Part shown: positions 35,079 through 47,289 of the stretch, in pieces | Numbering within the stretch: the stretch's first letter is position 1 | Layout of the letters: each line of letters starts with the position of its first letter | Assembly (NCBI GenBank): GCA_037367405.1 | Contig: JAZKJV010008259.1 | Coordinates: 1-64,000 of the forward strand | DNA length: 64,000 bases | Direction of reading: 5' to 3' | Source of the DNA: Ottelia alismoides | Lineage: Eukaryota > Streptophyta > Magnoliopsida > Alismatales > Hydrocharitaceae | Position numbers and translations under genes: made by a program | Notes under the pieces: model-generated | Told to the model about the DNA's origin: nothing | Database searches by the model: none | What the model saw: the letters and a program-made list of their open reading frames with translations, nothing else

Positions 35079-38035
35079 TGATGAATCTGTGATTCATCAC
35101 TCTAAAAGTTGAAAATAGAGCTTTGTTCCCGAGTAATTAGCTGCATATTTCTACTTATATTGCATAATTAGCATTCATGCATGCATAAGTAATATATGCA
35201 TTTTAGCATTCATATTTGCATTAAATAAGAAGCCCAATTCACTTGTAAATATTCACCTATATATTCACCATATTTCACCTATTTGTATATATTTTATACT
35301 AACTCCAAATCCAATAAAATCAACTCCGTAGTGTATATATTACTAACACTAATTAAAGAAAAATATCAAAAAAATACTAACTTGTAAAATTGACCAATAA
35401 GACCCTAATCCAAAATGCGCATATCTCTCTTATACAGTGTCTGATTTAAGTCTACTCACTTTTAAAGTAATACACATTCAAAGACCTTCAAAATAAGAGC
35501 AATTTAATTAAAATCTGAACATGTATGCCAAACTTGGGTTTTTGGCCCCTTTTCTAAATTTTATATATTGACCTTTTTGCCCTTTTTATCCTTTTATTTT
35601 CTTAAATATTTATAATCCAAAAAATATAATAAACTGTAAATATTCCTTTCATATTTTTTCTAACTTTATATTGATTTTTCTTGAAATTAAAAATGATAAA
35701 AAAATTACAAAAGATAAAAATGTGGTATTTTATACCTATTAGGTACCACCCAAAAATACACTTTGTACAGATGATTTCATTTGATTTTTGTCCCTTCACG
35801 GAAGTTGTAGATCTCGTCGAGACGAGCAACGTTTGTGTTGGCCACTTTTTGATTTAATCCCTTTTGTTATTTCTTTTTTAATTTTTCTTTACATTTATTT
35901 TTTGAATTTTCTAGGAGCGACATGTGGTCGCTCCTGGAGCCGCCACATGTCACCCCATTTTTTAATATTGTCGGATTTATTTTATTATTTTTGGATTTAT
36001 TATTATTGTTGTTTTTTATTATTACTATTTTAATTATTTTAGTAGCCTACTATATTGCTTTATTAATTATCTATTTTATTCCCCTTTTACTTCTTCTCCC
36101 CTTACTTGTCTTCCACTCCAAGCCATCAACTCACGACTTCCTCCACCATCCCTCCATTTTCTCCACCTTGTTTCTAACTCCCTCCTCCTCTTTATATTCA
36201 CATCTCATCCTCCATTTTTCATCATCCGCCATTTCTTCAATTGAGAGGGAGAGACCACCAGCCCCCGAGTGTTGTCGGTGACAGCATCAATATTTTTCGA
36301 TCGAGCAACAACGATTTCAAAGGCGAGATCCACGAGGACTCCTCCTCATGTCATTGTGCATCACTTCAGGTCACAATTGAGCTTCTTCGATTTTTCGTCG
36401 AATCGAATACAGGCGACGACAACCGGAGTCCAGCATCGCTGCTCCACAATCTGACGAACCAACATGTAAGTATTTCTGTCCTATCTTTTCATTTCATTAT
36501 TTATCTAACATCATTTCTTCATTTTCGTGTTGATCTTCATTAAATTTTCACCATCATTTTATTCAAACATTCACAATCACCACCACCACAATCATCCATA
36601 TCATCCCTTCCTTTTCATATATCCATTTCCAATTTACATGAAAAAAATCTAAAAATATAAAAAAAACAACAAAAAAATAAAAAAGACTGCACGGCCACAA
36701 CCTCCAGCGGTGTTGTGGTCCTCTCGCACGGGCTGTCATCCAGCCTGCAGCCGCCAGCCATCTCCTGCGCACGTGGCTGAGTCCGCGCCGCAGCCTCCCG
36801 TGGCTGCCCGTCGCACCACCGCTCGCACCTGTACTCCAGGGCTGACCCGTGTCTGATGCACCTCGCACAACCGCCCGACGCCGCCCGCGCACGGCGCTAA
36901 GCTCTGCAGCAGCTCCAGTTGCGGTGATTCCCAGCGTGGCTGCAACTCTACCGATCTAGAGCCGTGTTGCCCCCTCCAAGCATCGCGTGCGGCCACGCGC
37001 ACCCACTAGCGTCCTGGAGCGCTCCGCCGCATGCGGCTGAGCACCGTCGGCCGTCCTGCCACACGTCCTTCCAGCCGCGCCACCGCTCGCACCCGTACTC
37101 TAGGTCTAACCCGCATTCGACGCACCTCGAACAACCACCCGGTGCCGCCCGCGCGCAGCACTCAACTCTGCAGCAGCCCCAGCCACGTCGATTCCCAGCG
37201 TGGCTGCAACTCTACCGCTCTAGAACCGCGCTCCCGCCTCCAAGCGTCACGTGCGGCCACGCGCGCCCACTAGCGGTCTAGAGTGCTTCGCCGCGTGCGG
37301 CTGAGCACCGTCGCCCGTCCTGCCACGCGTCCCGCCACACACGCGCCCGACCTTTGCCCTGAAGCCCGCTGCTCCAACTTGTGATGCATCCTTCTCCAAC
37401 GGAGCGCCCACCCGCCGGCGTCGCCCCCCGCGCCTCCCTCTGCGCAGGCGCTACGCCGCACACCCAGCCCTTGCGGCGCGGACTCGCAGCCCCCATCCTT
37501 CCCTTTGGCCGCCGCCCATGCCCTCCATCGCCATCGCGCGATCGACGCGCGTGACCCACCCGTGTTGGCCTCTAGCTGCGCGCCGCACGCCGCCTCTGGA
37601 GCCGCACCCTCCAACCTTGCCCTAGCCGTGGGTGGGTTCCAATTTGGGAACCCATAAAGGTCTATTCCCCTCTTTATTTTTTGTTTTTTATTTGAAGAAA
37701 TTGCATCTTAAGTTTGTTAATTTTGTTAATTTGCAAGAGTGCCCTTAGGCACATTTCAGTTTCTTGCTTTTCAGTTCTATATTGCACGGATACCCCTGCA
37801 TTTACACATCATTTCGGACAAGCATTTTGCATCATTTATTTTAATGAAAAATAGCATGTTGATGAGCAACTAATTCTTTTATCTCCTGGATATTTATTTG
37901 AATTTTTGCGAGAATTTCGTAATTTATGAAAAATCAGAGTTGGAAATTCAGTGATATTTTACCAATTTTTGCTCTGAAATTCGCACATAATCAAATATTG
38001 CTCCAAAACTTGTGAAAAAATCATATTTGATGCAC
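35079..38035 (+). mobile_element. LTR family A, truncated by the tandem duplication
   Basis: It begins with the perfect start palindrome (arms TGATGAATC and GATTCATCA). Landmarks are the hairpin at 35802-35832, the ACATGTGG palindrome at 35919-35951, the TATA box at 36191-36197 and a GC block at 36700-37620 with two 264-bp tandem units (about 36815 and 37079). It is broken at 38035, where the second duplication unit starts. Long frames in the GC block (114, 105, 100 codons) differ between LTR copies and are not called as genes. Confidence 0.85.
36191..36197 (+). promoter_or_regulatory. LTR TATA box
   Basis: TTTATAT in a CCTCCTCCTC context, followed by the conserved ATTTCTTCAATTGAGA stretch; same site as in the LTRs at 19930 and 38530. 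Confidence 0.55.
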
Positions 38036-38529
38036 TGGCTACACTGGTCAGGCATCCCAGGATAGGTAGCTACACTGGCTACCATCCATTTTTTCTCCAC
38101 CCCCTCCTCTTGAGCTAGTCAGACTTGAACTTAGAAGGGAATACCTCGCTCCTCGAGGAAAGAGTTACCGGACCGGGGAATTAGAGTTACCTTATTAGAG
38201 GAGGTTGTTTCTTAGCCATTTCTAATGTGGAGAGTTACATTTCACACTTACACAGTACAAGTAAGAGTCATAGTCATCAGAAATTTGCGTATAATGATCT
38301 GTTCTGACCTAACCATTGAGGCATCTTGAATAGAAGACTTGTGGAACTAGAAGTCTGCTAGGTCTTAAATTCATATCTCAATAAGGTTCTGCCACACAAT
38401 TAATCCAAAGGTCGAGTCGAGCTCCATTTTCACCTTTTGTTCATGACCTTGGTATGGAACCCAAAATCATTTCACTCTTGCATTTTATCTTAGTTGCTCG
38501 GGGATGAGCAAGGTTTAAGTATAGGGGGT
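38036..38529 (+). repeat. duplicated 3' internal end with polypurine tract
   Basis: A second copy of 34584-35078, including TAAGTATAGGGGG directly before the next LTR. The two copies differ by scattered substitutions, so the duplication is not recent. Confidence 0.8.
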
Positions 38530-41500
38530 TGATGAATCTGGGATTCATCACTCTAAAAGTTGAAAATAGAGCTTTGTTTCCGCGTAATTAGCTGCATATT
38601 TCTACTTATATTGCATAATTAGCATTCATGCATGCATAAGTAATATATGCATTTTAGCATTCATATTTGCATTAAATAAGAAGCCCAATTCACATGTAAA
38701 TATTCACCTATATATTCACCGTATTTCACCTATTTGTATATATTTTATACTAACTCCAAATCCAATAAAATCAACTCCATAGTGTATATATTACCAACAC
38801 TAATTAAAGAAAAATATCAAAAAATACCAACTTGTAAAATTGACTAATAAGACCCCAATCCAAAATGTGCATATCTCTCTCATACAATATATGATTTAAG
38901 TCTACTCACTTTTAAAGTAATATACATTCAAAGACCTTCAAAACAAGACCAATTTCATTAAAATCTGAACTCGTATGCCAAACTTGGGTTTTTGGCCCCT
39001 TTTCAATTTTTATATATTGACCTTTTTGCCCTTTTTATGCTTTTATTTTCTTAATTATTTATAATCCAAAATAATATATTAAATTGTAAATATTCCTTTC
39101 ATATTTTTCTAATTTTATTTTGATTTTTCTTGAATTTAAAAATGACAAAAAAATTACAAAAGATAAAAATGTGGTATTTTATACCTATTAGGTACCACCC
39201 AAAAATACACTTTGTACATATGATTTCATTTGATTTTTGACCCTTCACAGAAGTTGTAGATCTCGTTGAGACGAGCAACTTTTGTGTTGACCACTTTTTG
39301 ATTTAATCCCTTTTGTTATTTCTTTTTATTTTTTCTTTACATCTATTTTTTGAATTTTCTAAGAGCGACATGTGGCCGCTCCTGGAGCCGCCACATGTCA
39401 CCCCATTTTTTATTATTTTCGGATTTATTTTATTATTTTCGAATTTATTATTATTGTTGTTTATTATTACTATTTTAATTATTATAGTAGCCTAATATAT
39501 TTCTTTATTAATTATTTATTTTATTCCCCTTTTACTTCTTCTCCCCTTACTTGTCTTCCACTCCAAGCCATCAACTCACCACTTCCTCCACCAACCCTCC
39601 ATCTTCTCCACCTCGTTTCTAACTCCCTCCTCCTCTTTATATTCACATCTCATCCTTCATTTTTCAGCATCCGCCATTTCTTCAATTGAGAGGGAGAGAC
39701 CACCAGTCTCGAGTGTTGTCGGTGACAGCGTCAATATTTTTCGGTCGAGCTACGACGGATTCAAAGGCGAGATCCACGAGGACTCCTCCTCGTGTCATTG
39801 TGCATCACTTCAGGTCACAATCGAGCTTCTTCGATTTTTCGTCTAATCGAATCGAGGCGACGACAACTGGAGTCCAGCATCGCTGCTCCATAATCCGACG
39901 AACCAACATGTAAGTATTTCTATCCTATCTTTTCATTTCATTATTTATCTAACATCATTTCTTCATTTTCGTGTTGATCTTCATTAAATTTTCACCATCA
40001 TTTTATTCAAACATTCACAATCACCACCACCACAATCATCCATATCACCTCTTCCTTTCATATATCCATTTCCAATTTACATGAAAAAAATCTAAAAATA
40101 TAAAAAAAATTACAAAAAAATAAAAAAGACTGCACAGCCACAACCTCCAGCGGTGTTGTCGTCCTCCCCACGAGCGGTCATCCAACCTGCAGCCGCCAGC
40201 CATCTCCTACGCACGTGGCCGAGTCCGCACCGCGGCCTCCCATGGCTGACAGGCGTGCCACCGCTCGCACCCCTACTCCAGGGCTGACCCGTGTCTGATG
40301 CACCTCGCACAACCACCCGACGCCTCCCGCGCACGGCGCTCAGCTCTGCAGAAGCTCCAGTCGTGGTGATTCCCAGCGTGGCTGCAACTCTACTGATCTA
40401 GAGCCGCGTTGCCCCCTCCAAGCGTCGCGTGCGGCCACGCGCACCCACTAGTGTCCTGGAGCGCTCCGCTGCGTGCGGCTGAGCACCGTCGGCTTTCCTG
40501 ACACACATCCTTCCAACTGTGCCATCGCTCGCACTCGTACTCCAGGTTTAACCCGCATCCGACGCACCTCGCACAACCACCCGGTGCCGCCCGCGCGCAG
40601 CACTCAGCTCTGCAGCAGCCCCAGCCACGGTGATTCCCAGTGTGACTGCAGCTCTACCGCTCTAGAGCCGCGCTGCTGCCTCCAAGCGTCACGTGCGACC
40701 ACGCGCGCCCACTAGTGGCCTAGAGCGCTCCACCGCGTGCGGCTGAGCACCGCCTCCCGTCCCACCACACACGCGCCCGACCTTTGCCCCGCAGCCCGCT
40801 GCTCCAACTTGTGATGCCTCCTTCTCCAACGGAGCACCCACCCGCTGGCGTTGCCCCCCGTGCCTCCCTCTGCGCAGGCGCTACGCCGCACAGCCAGCCC
40901 GTACGGTGCGGACTCGCAACCCCCATCCTTCCCTTTGGCCGCCGCCCACGCCCTCCATCGCCATCGCTCGTTCGACGTGCGTGACCCACCTGTGTCGGCC
41001 GCTATCTGTGTGTCGCACGCTGCCCCTGGAGCCGCACGCCCTCTAACCTTGCCCTAGCCTTGGGTGGGTTCCAATTTGGGAACCCACAAAGATCTATTCC
41101 CCTCTTTATTTTTTATTTTTTAATTGAAGAAATTGCATCTTAAGTCTTTTAATTTTGTTAATTTGCAAGAGTGCCCTTAGGCACATTTCAGTTTCTTTCT
41201 TTTCAGTTCTATATTGCACGGATACCCCTGCATTTACACATCATTTCGGACAAGCATTTTGCATCGTTTATTTTAATAAAAAATAGCATGTTCATGAGCA
41301 TCTAATTCTTTATCTCCTGGATATTTATTTGAATTTTTGTGAAAATTTTGTAATTTATTAAAAAACAGAGTTGGAAATTCAGTGATATTTTACCAATTTT
41401 TACTCTGAAATTCGCACATAATCAAATATTGCTCCAAAACTTGTGAAAAAATCATATTTGATGCCTCTAATTGTGGTTTAATTACAATCCAAATTTAGTC

Positions 41501-42297
41501 CAATTTGAGGTTTCCTGTGCATAAAATAAACTCTTTGGTGATTTCTATAATTTATTTTTAATTAAATCCACGATTAAGATTTTTGCAAAATTTCAAGTCT
41601 CTTGGATTCCTTATTAAAATATCTACTTGAGATAAATAGCTCTCTAGATAATTAGATTTCATGGATTAATTGAAAATTAAATACTCACAGTCACTCTATT
41701 TTCAGTAAAAAAAATCATAAAAAATCATAAACTGTCAGAAAATTCTAAAAAAATTAGTGTAGCTTCATTTCGTCATATTTCAATTCCACTAATTGTTTCA
41801 TAATTTTTGCATATCATTTGCTTGAAAAAATGCATAAAAAACCTAAAAAGATTATATTTTCCATCATTGCATTTTAAATCCAAAAAATACAAAAAATCCG
41901 TTTTGCATTAATCATTGGATTAGGTTTACAGGAAAAATATAACTTGGCTAATATGGATTAATTTGACATCAAAGATTAATTTGGCTAAGTGGATCATTTT
42001 CTTAATAACATAGTTCCTCCGCATCGGTGCATCTGCATTTTTATTGCATAAAAAAGTTAAAAGAAAATCGCACTTGGAAAACAACGATCTAATTCATCTA
42101 ATCTGATTTCGAGTTGTTCCTTTGCCTCCTTGAGTCGACCCTGGGGCTTACCCAGGTTAAACAAACATAAAACCACACATTAATTTCATTCAACGATTCA
42201 TCGATCCGTGTGGTTATTTTTTATGGATCTGGATTTATCTGACTGCAACGAAATCATCAATTAGACACCATTAACAAGGTATATCCGAAGTTAATCA
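38530..42297 (+). mobile_element. complete 3' LTR, family A, 3768 bp
   Basis: It starts TGATGAATC and ends ...GTTAATCA. The end matches that of the minus-strand fragment at 23841 (...GTCAATCA), where a primer site follows; here no primer site follows, as expected for a 3' LTR. It contains the hairpin (39252-39280), the palindrome (39367-39399), the TATA box (39636-39642), two 264-bp units in the GC block (CTACTCCAGG at 40273, GTACTCCAGG at 40537), the CCCTTAGGCACATTTCAGTT stretch (about 41173) and the AT-rich terminal third. The bases after it are GTCTG (42298-42302); no matching upstream duplication could be assigned. Confidence 0.85.
39636..39642 (+). promoter_or_regulatory. LTR TATA box
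   Basis: TTTATAT within a TCCTCC-rich tract, in the same position relative to the upstream palindrome as in the other family-A LTRs. Confidence 0.55.
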
Positions 42298-42670
42298 GTC
42301 TGCATGCAGAATCTTCTTTGGTGATTCTAGTGAACCCCAACCTGGATTGCTTGGCCCTACTTGTGAAGGGCCTTGCAGAGATGACCAAGATACTCAATGA
42401 CTTGACTGCCTCTAAAACTTCAATTCTGACACAGGTTGAAGAAAATCCAAATAATATTAAAAGGAAAGAGCAGATAGAATGTAATGTTCCATATGTGCAT
42501 GTAGAATAAGATGACTGTAATATTGCTTTATCTAATGATATCACTCTCAGGAGCAGTGGGACTTTACTTCCATCTGCTGTAAGTCAAGGGAAAAACAAAA
42601 CTTTGACAGGTGAATCGTCATCTTCTGCATCACTCGTGCCAGATACACATTTGGGTGAGTAAGAAGAAGT
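42298..42670 (+). CDS. unrecognised coding-like fragment
   Basis: A frame from 42318 reads LAEMTKILNDLTASKTSILT and stays protein-like past a single TAG at 42508 to about 42660 (ALSNDITLRSSGTLLPSAVS). Composition is ordinary (Ser/Thr/Asp/Glu-rich) and unlike the flanking LTR. I recognise no family. It lies between the end of LTR family A and the 5' LTR end of the Athila-like element, so it may be a captured host exon or part of an element's internal region. Confidence 0.25.
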
Positions 42671-42994
42671 AGAAGAAGAAACCATGCCAGCTACCACCCA
42701 CTCCCATCTCCACCAACAAAAAAATACAAAAATCTAAAACCCACAAAAACTTTTGTGTAGAGAATAATCATAGGCTATCCAGTTTGCTCTATGTAGATTG
42801 AGCTCTAATGCTTACATGTTATACATTTTATTTTGTAGAGAATAATAAATTTTAATTCAAATTTCTGTTATTCAGTGCTATTATTTTTATTGTAGGTTAA
42901 TTATTGATTGATCATGGGATTTCTTGAGTGGTCAATAAACTAGCTACAAACTCGCCTGTAAGACCATATGACCGTCGGAATTCAGTGATTATCA
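42671..42994 (+). mobile_element. 5' LTR end of the Athila-like element
   Basis: The sequence ends ...GTGATTATCA two bases before a primer-binding site, so it is the 3' end of a 5' LTR. The left border is unknown and most of the LTR appears to be missing. It does not obviously resemble LTR family A or B. Confidence 0.4.
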
Positions 42995-42996
42995 AA

Positions 42997-43014
42997 TGGC
43001 ATCATTGTCTGGGA
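42997..43014 (+). other. degenerate primer-binding site, tRNA-Asp type
   Basis: TGGCATCATTGTCTGGGA matches 13 of 18 positions of the tRNA-Asp complement; four of the five differences are C-to-T or G-to-A. The position right after an LTR-like ATCA supports it. Confidence 0.6.
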
Positions 43015-43591
43015 GTAACGTGTGTAGCATATTGTGTATTTACATGTCTATATCCATTTATTCATTTATTGATCTATTAACTCAATGATTGATTCATTTA
43101 TGTGCGTGTATTCATTGCTATATTTATCACTTGTACATAACTCATGTTTCCACACTTATTTGATTATGGTTATTTGATTAATTATTCTAATACATCTCTC
43201 TTGTTAGGTTGTTGCGAGATCCTGCTACGAGAGGACGGGCTCCTTAGGAGGCCAGTTCAACCAAGCTTGGTGGAGATTGGTGTTCACCCTTTCACAAGTT
43301 GGAGAGATAACAAGTGGAGCAAGGAGAGAATACTTAGCATAGAATTATAGTAGATTTATTGGTGATATAGAGATTTATTGCTTATTTGTAATAAGTAAAT
43401 ACTTGGGCACTACTCTTCTCTACGAGGCCCGGTGCACGGGTGATTGTTCACCTTTGGTCCTCGTCGCGATTTGCTCGTGCTTTCATCGCCTATTTTTTAT
43501 TTCGTAATGTTTTGAGTTTTCCGCTTTATTTTTATTTGTTTTGTGCACATGAGCCCTTAGCTTGTAGGATGCTTGCATCGATAACTAGGTC
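43015..43591 (+). other. leader of the Athila-like element
   Basis: Non-coding leader between the primer site and the duplicated block. Short frames (68 and 91 codons) lack any motif. Confidence 0.5.
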
Positions 43592-44634
43592 CACATTACT
43601 AATAATAATTGTATGCTCCTATAGTCTCTTACATTTGTATTTAGTAAAATTAATAAATTTTAATTATTTGGACTTGGGACCACATGTAGGGAGAGTTCAC
43701 ATACAGTGCTGGTAGGAGATGTTGTGGCAGGCACCGAGTGGCATCGAAGACCATACTTTTGGTCTCATTTCTGATTGATTAACATATGGTTCTTATGACT
43801 AATAATAGTTGTCCTTTATGGTGATTTTGTTGATTGCACACCATCATGTGGATAGGTTTGAAAATTCTATTTTGCATACTACATGGAGAGAGCTGGGAAG
43901 CATTGTAAGTCCTGTAACTAAGCATGCATCCTTAGATTCAATGATGAGATTTCCATCATCGAATCATGTTGCATGGCTTTTTCACTATCTCCCTCTGATT
44001 TTGAGCACCTAGAACTCAACTGAAAATCTAAATAAATGGTTAGGCACTTGCATGCAAAATACCCAAAAAAGTGAAAACACAACACCTACCCCCATCTCTA
44101 CCAACAAAAAGAACAAAAATATGAAAAATCAAAAATACCAAAAAAGTGATCGCAGTCGACGTGAAATCGCGTCGGCCATGGAGTAGCCAGCACCAGCAAC
44201 CGATCCAATGCTAGCCATGGGAGCAGAGACCTTGACTTTTGATTGTCCACCATCATCAACACCTTCACCTCTAGCTTATGCACCTTTTTGTGATCCAGAT
44301 GAACAGAATATTGTGGTCAAGAATTTTGTTGTAAATAAGAACACTGCTTTTGATTTCTGCTCTATAAACATTCCTTTTTCATGATAGAATAGAAAAATCC
44401 AAAAAAATGGCAAAAAGGTGTGCAAGCATTATCTGATCATGGAGTTCTGGATATTCTTAGCAATTTGAGTATTGAGATACATTTTATGAAAGACATGGAA
44501 TGCATGCCCACTATGAAGAAAGGCTTGAAGGAGGCATGTACAAACAAACATCAACCAACTCGTCACAACAGATTCCAACAAGTGGAGAAGCACATCCTTA
44601 CCATGGCTACAGTAGCAGCCATCAGCAATCTCCT
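43592..44634 (+). repeat. 1.04-kb direct repeat, copy 1 (Athila leader and ORF start)
   Basis: This block is repeated at 52238-53279. It runs from CACATTACTAATAATAATTG to CATCAGCAATCTCCT. It contains leader sequence and the start of the element's ORF, here broken by a TAG right after the initiating ATG (44179-44184) and by a frameshift (an extra T near 44380), so it is the more decayed copy. A long inserted block follows. Confidence 0.9.
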
Positions 44635-46199
44635 CATGATATGGCTTTTTGAATATGACTATATTCACTGTTGCGGGAACTACGGATTTAAACGTGATTA
44701 ATGAGATAATTACGGTTTTAATCTGCCTCGAAATGCATGAATTATCACTTGAGTTCTTTAATAAATCAAATAAGAAATCTTTGGAAACTGAGTTTGCATT
44801 TTTTGGATTTAAATTGATCAAGATAAGTTAATTTTAGTGATTGGGGGTCACTGCTGGAAATTAACATTTTTGATCTTGAACCTTGTGATAAGTCATGCAA
44901 TTATCATGAAAATTAATTGTTAATTTTCTGAAATAATTAGTGATAAATATTTGTGAAATATTTAAAGAGATAATTATTTCATTGAATGACATTTTCCTAA
45001 ACCACAATGATGAGATATTAGATCTTGATCATTGGTTCATCAACAAACATTGATTTCATGAAAAACCATGGTTTATCCTACAATAGTTGTAGGACAACTT
45101 TAACATGAAAAACCCTCTTGCTTGAATAGGTTTGGGGATTTTTTTAGCAAATCTCCTTATAATATAATCAAAACTGTTTTGATGCATATTATATGGTATA
45201 ATTTCGGTTGAAAAATCGATGAGCATCTCAAGTACATGATGATCTATTTGGTATTATCCTTTCCCGAGGCGGATATGGTGCCTAGTCGGAGAGCATTGGG
45301 GTCGCGGGTTGCAACGTATGTGGTCCGTCCCACTCTCGTCGGTACTGGCAATGACAGCGGGTAGGGACTGTATAATGCCGGAGAAGTCAGAGTGTATTTT
45401 TCTAATTATTAAAATTCGAATAATACGTACTTTGAGATTATACCTGCTATTCCAGTAAAAATCAAGTTTGTTGATTGATGATTGGATTAATGATTAATTT
45501 AATATGATTAAATTAATTATCTCCAATCAACACTCTATTATGAATAGATGTGTAATTCCCTTGGAAGAATTAATTATGTGAATATGATTCACGATAATTA
45601 ATTATACAATTTGAATATGAGGTGGAGGATCACATAAGTGACATCCATGGTCTCCTGTCAAGGCAAAGAATTCCGTCGTTAGTTGTTGTGTATAGGAGAC
45701 GCCTGTCCGAAGTGACAGATCCTATATATGATTTAATTGGATCGGGTTCTTTGCTTCTCGAAAGAGTAAGGCCGTATACGTAGTGACCCCAATATCGGGT
45801 CCTCATATTATTGGGGCGATATTGGATTGCGCATAGCGAGTATTAAGCATGTTGACGGTTGGTTCAATTAATGACGGGTCAACATCATCTTAGGGGTGGT
45901 GGGCTCGGGTGTTAAAGATCGAATTGGGAAATGCAAGTTAGACTTGCAAGGAGGAATGTGTTCCCGCTTCTTTTTATCCGAGTCGTAGGTTCTCATATTA
46001 TTGGGATGCAACAAAGATAAGGAAGGAGATCCCAGATCTTGCTTGAGATATATTAGTAAGTATATCTCTTACATTGAAAGTGATTAAGGGAATGAACTTT
46101 CGGTGTTGACAAGGCAAGACAACTTTGATAAAAAATTCCTAAATCAAAGTAAAATATGTGTATATATAATATGTATAACCTTATGCAAATTTCTTATTT

Positions 46200-46720
46200 C
46201 AGATAATCCTTCATTAAACCCACTCAATATTATACTCAATAATAACCAGTAAAATATCTTGGATTGGACTCATGATCCAGATATTGTACTTGCAATTGGA
46301 CACATAATGTATGTGGTTGCAATGTGCAAGATTCCTCAACATAATGAGGTATGACAATTAAATAAGACAATAAGACATCACCTTAGGGTTCGTATGTCTC
46401 TATAGTCTTGATCTTTCATCGAGTGTACTTTGGAAGTGACATGTCGATGGTGATCGTAATTGTCGAATAATCCTTATAAAATCAAAGAAGATATTTTGGC
46501 ATACATATGTGCTCTAGACATTTATCATGATTGACATGGTTCTCTGCATTATGCAGAATGGTAGCTTGAAAGAGATGATGTATTCAAAATATTTGAATAC
46601 CTACCTGAACCTAAGTCTCTAAGAGTTAAGATGTATGTAGATATGATGAGTGTCATCATTCTACTATCTATACTCAAGTCATTCATGAAGCTTCATAATA
46701 ATCATTTTGAATGAATTTAA
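46200..46720 (+). pseudogene. Ty1/Copia Gag remnant
   Basis: Across frames the sequence resembles plant Copia Gag. It shows ILDWTHDPDIVLAIGHIMYV near 46257, then LCRMVA and DVFKIFEYLPEP-like strings, then SLRVKMYVDMMSVI near 46617. Stops occur every few dozen codons. No CCHC knuckle was found. Confidence 0.4.
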
Positions 46721-47289
46721 TGAAGCATGTATAAATGTTGAAATGCTCTTGTATTGAAATCCTTTGAATTCAACATAAGAGATTCTTTGTCTTAAACAAT
46801 GGTTGTTTATAGATGAAGAGAGCGCAGTGGAAGCATGGGTCGGACCCGAGTAAGAAGGAAAGTCAAAGAGTTGACCTACTTCTGTGACTTCCATATGACA
46901 TCCAAAGAGTTGGATGAATGCCAATACTGCAATAAGTTGATGTGTTGATAGGATGACTATCAAATCTGTCTAAAATCCTTAGTGAAGGACTCAGATAGAG
47001 CATCAGAATAATCTACATATAATCATTGACTCTGACTTTCTTATTTCATAAGATAAAAGTCTAACAATTGTATCCAAATCTTCTAATGACATTTGCAATT
47101 GGTTGCATATATATATTAGAAGATTAGTGGGAGAGCCCTTAGTCTTGGAGAATGTCTCTATGACCTAGATATTAAAGTACACTCATTGTTTGTTTCTAAA
47201 TGTTGGAAATAAACATGAATTCTGAGATAGAACTATCATAAAGAGTTATGATGGAAATATTTCAGATAGTAATCTAACATCTAGTGGAC

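Larger units (their letters stand above)
34584..41466 (+). repeat. tandem duplication of 3.45 kb spanning the 3' internal end and LTR
   Basis: Unit 1 is 34584-38035 and unit 2 is 38036 to about 41466. The offset is 3451-3452 bp both at the GGCTACACTGG landmark and at the LTR start (35079 versus 38530). Unit 1 stops inside its LTR at AAAATCATATTTGATGCA, where unit 2 restarts in the internal region; in unit 2 the LTR continues past the same point (41458) to its natural end. Confidence 0.85.

Noticed and set aside
36563..37614. Several 100-114 codon frames in LTR GC blocks (also near 17403, 21564 and 40473)
   Set aside because: Compositional frames; frame and length differ between LTR copies and no motif is present.
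44429..44821. 130-codon minus-strand frame
   Set aside because: Antisense to the Athila ORF start and spans the repeat/insertion boundary; a shadow frame.
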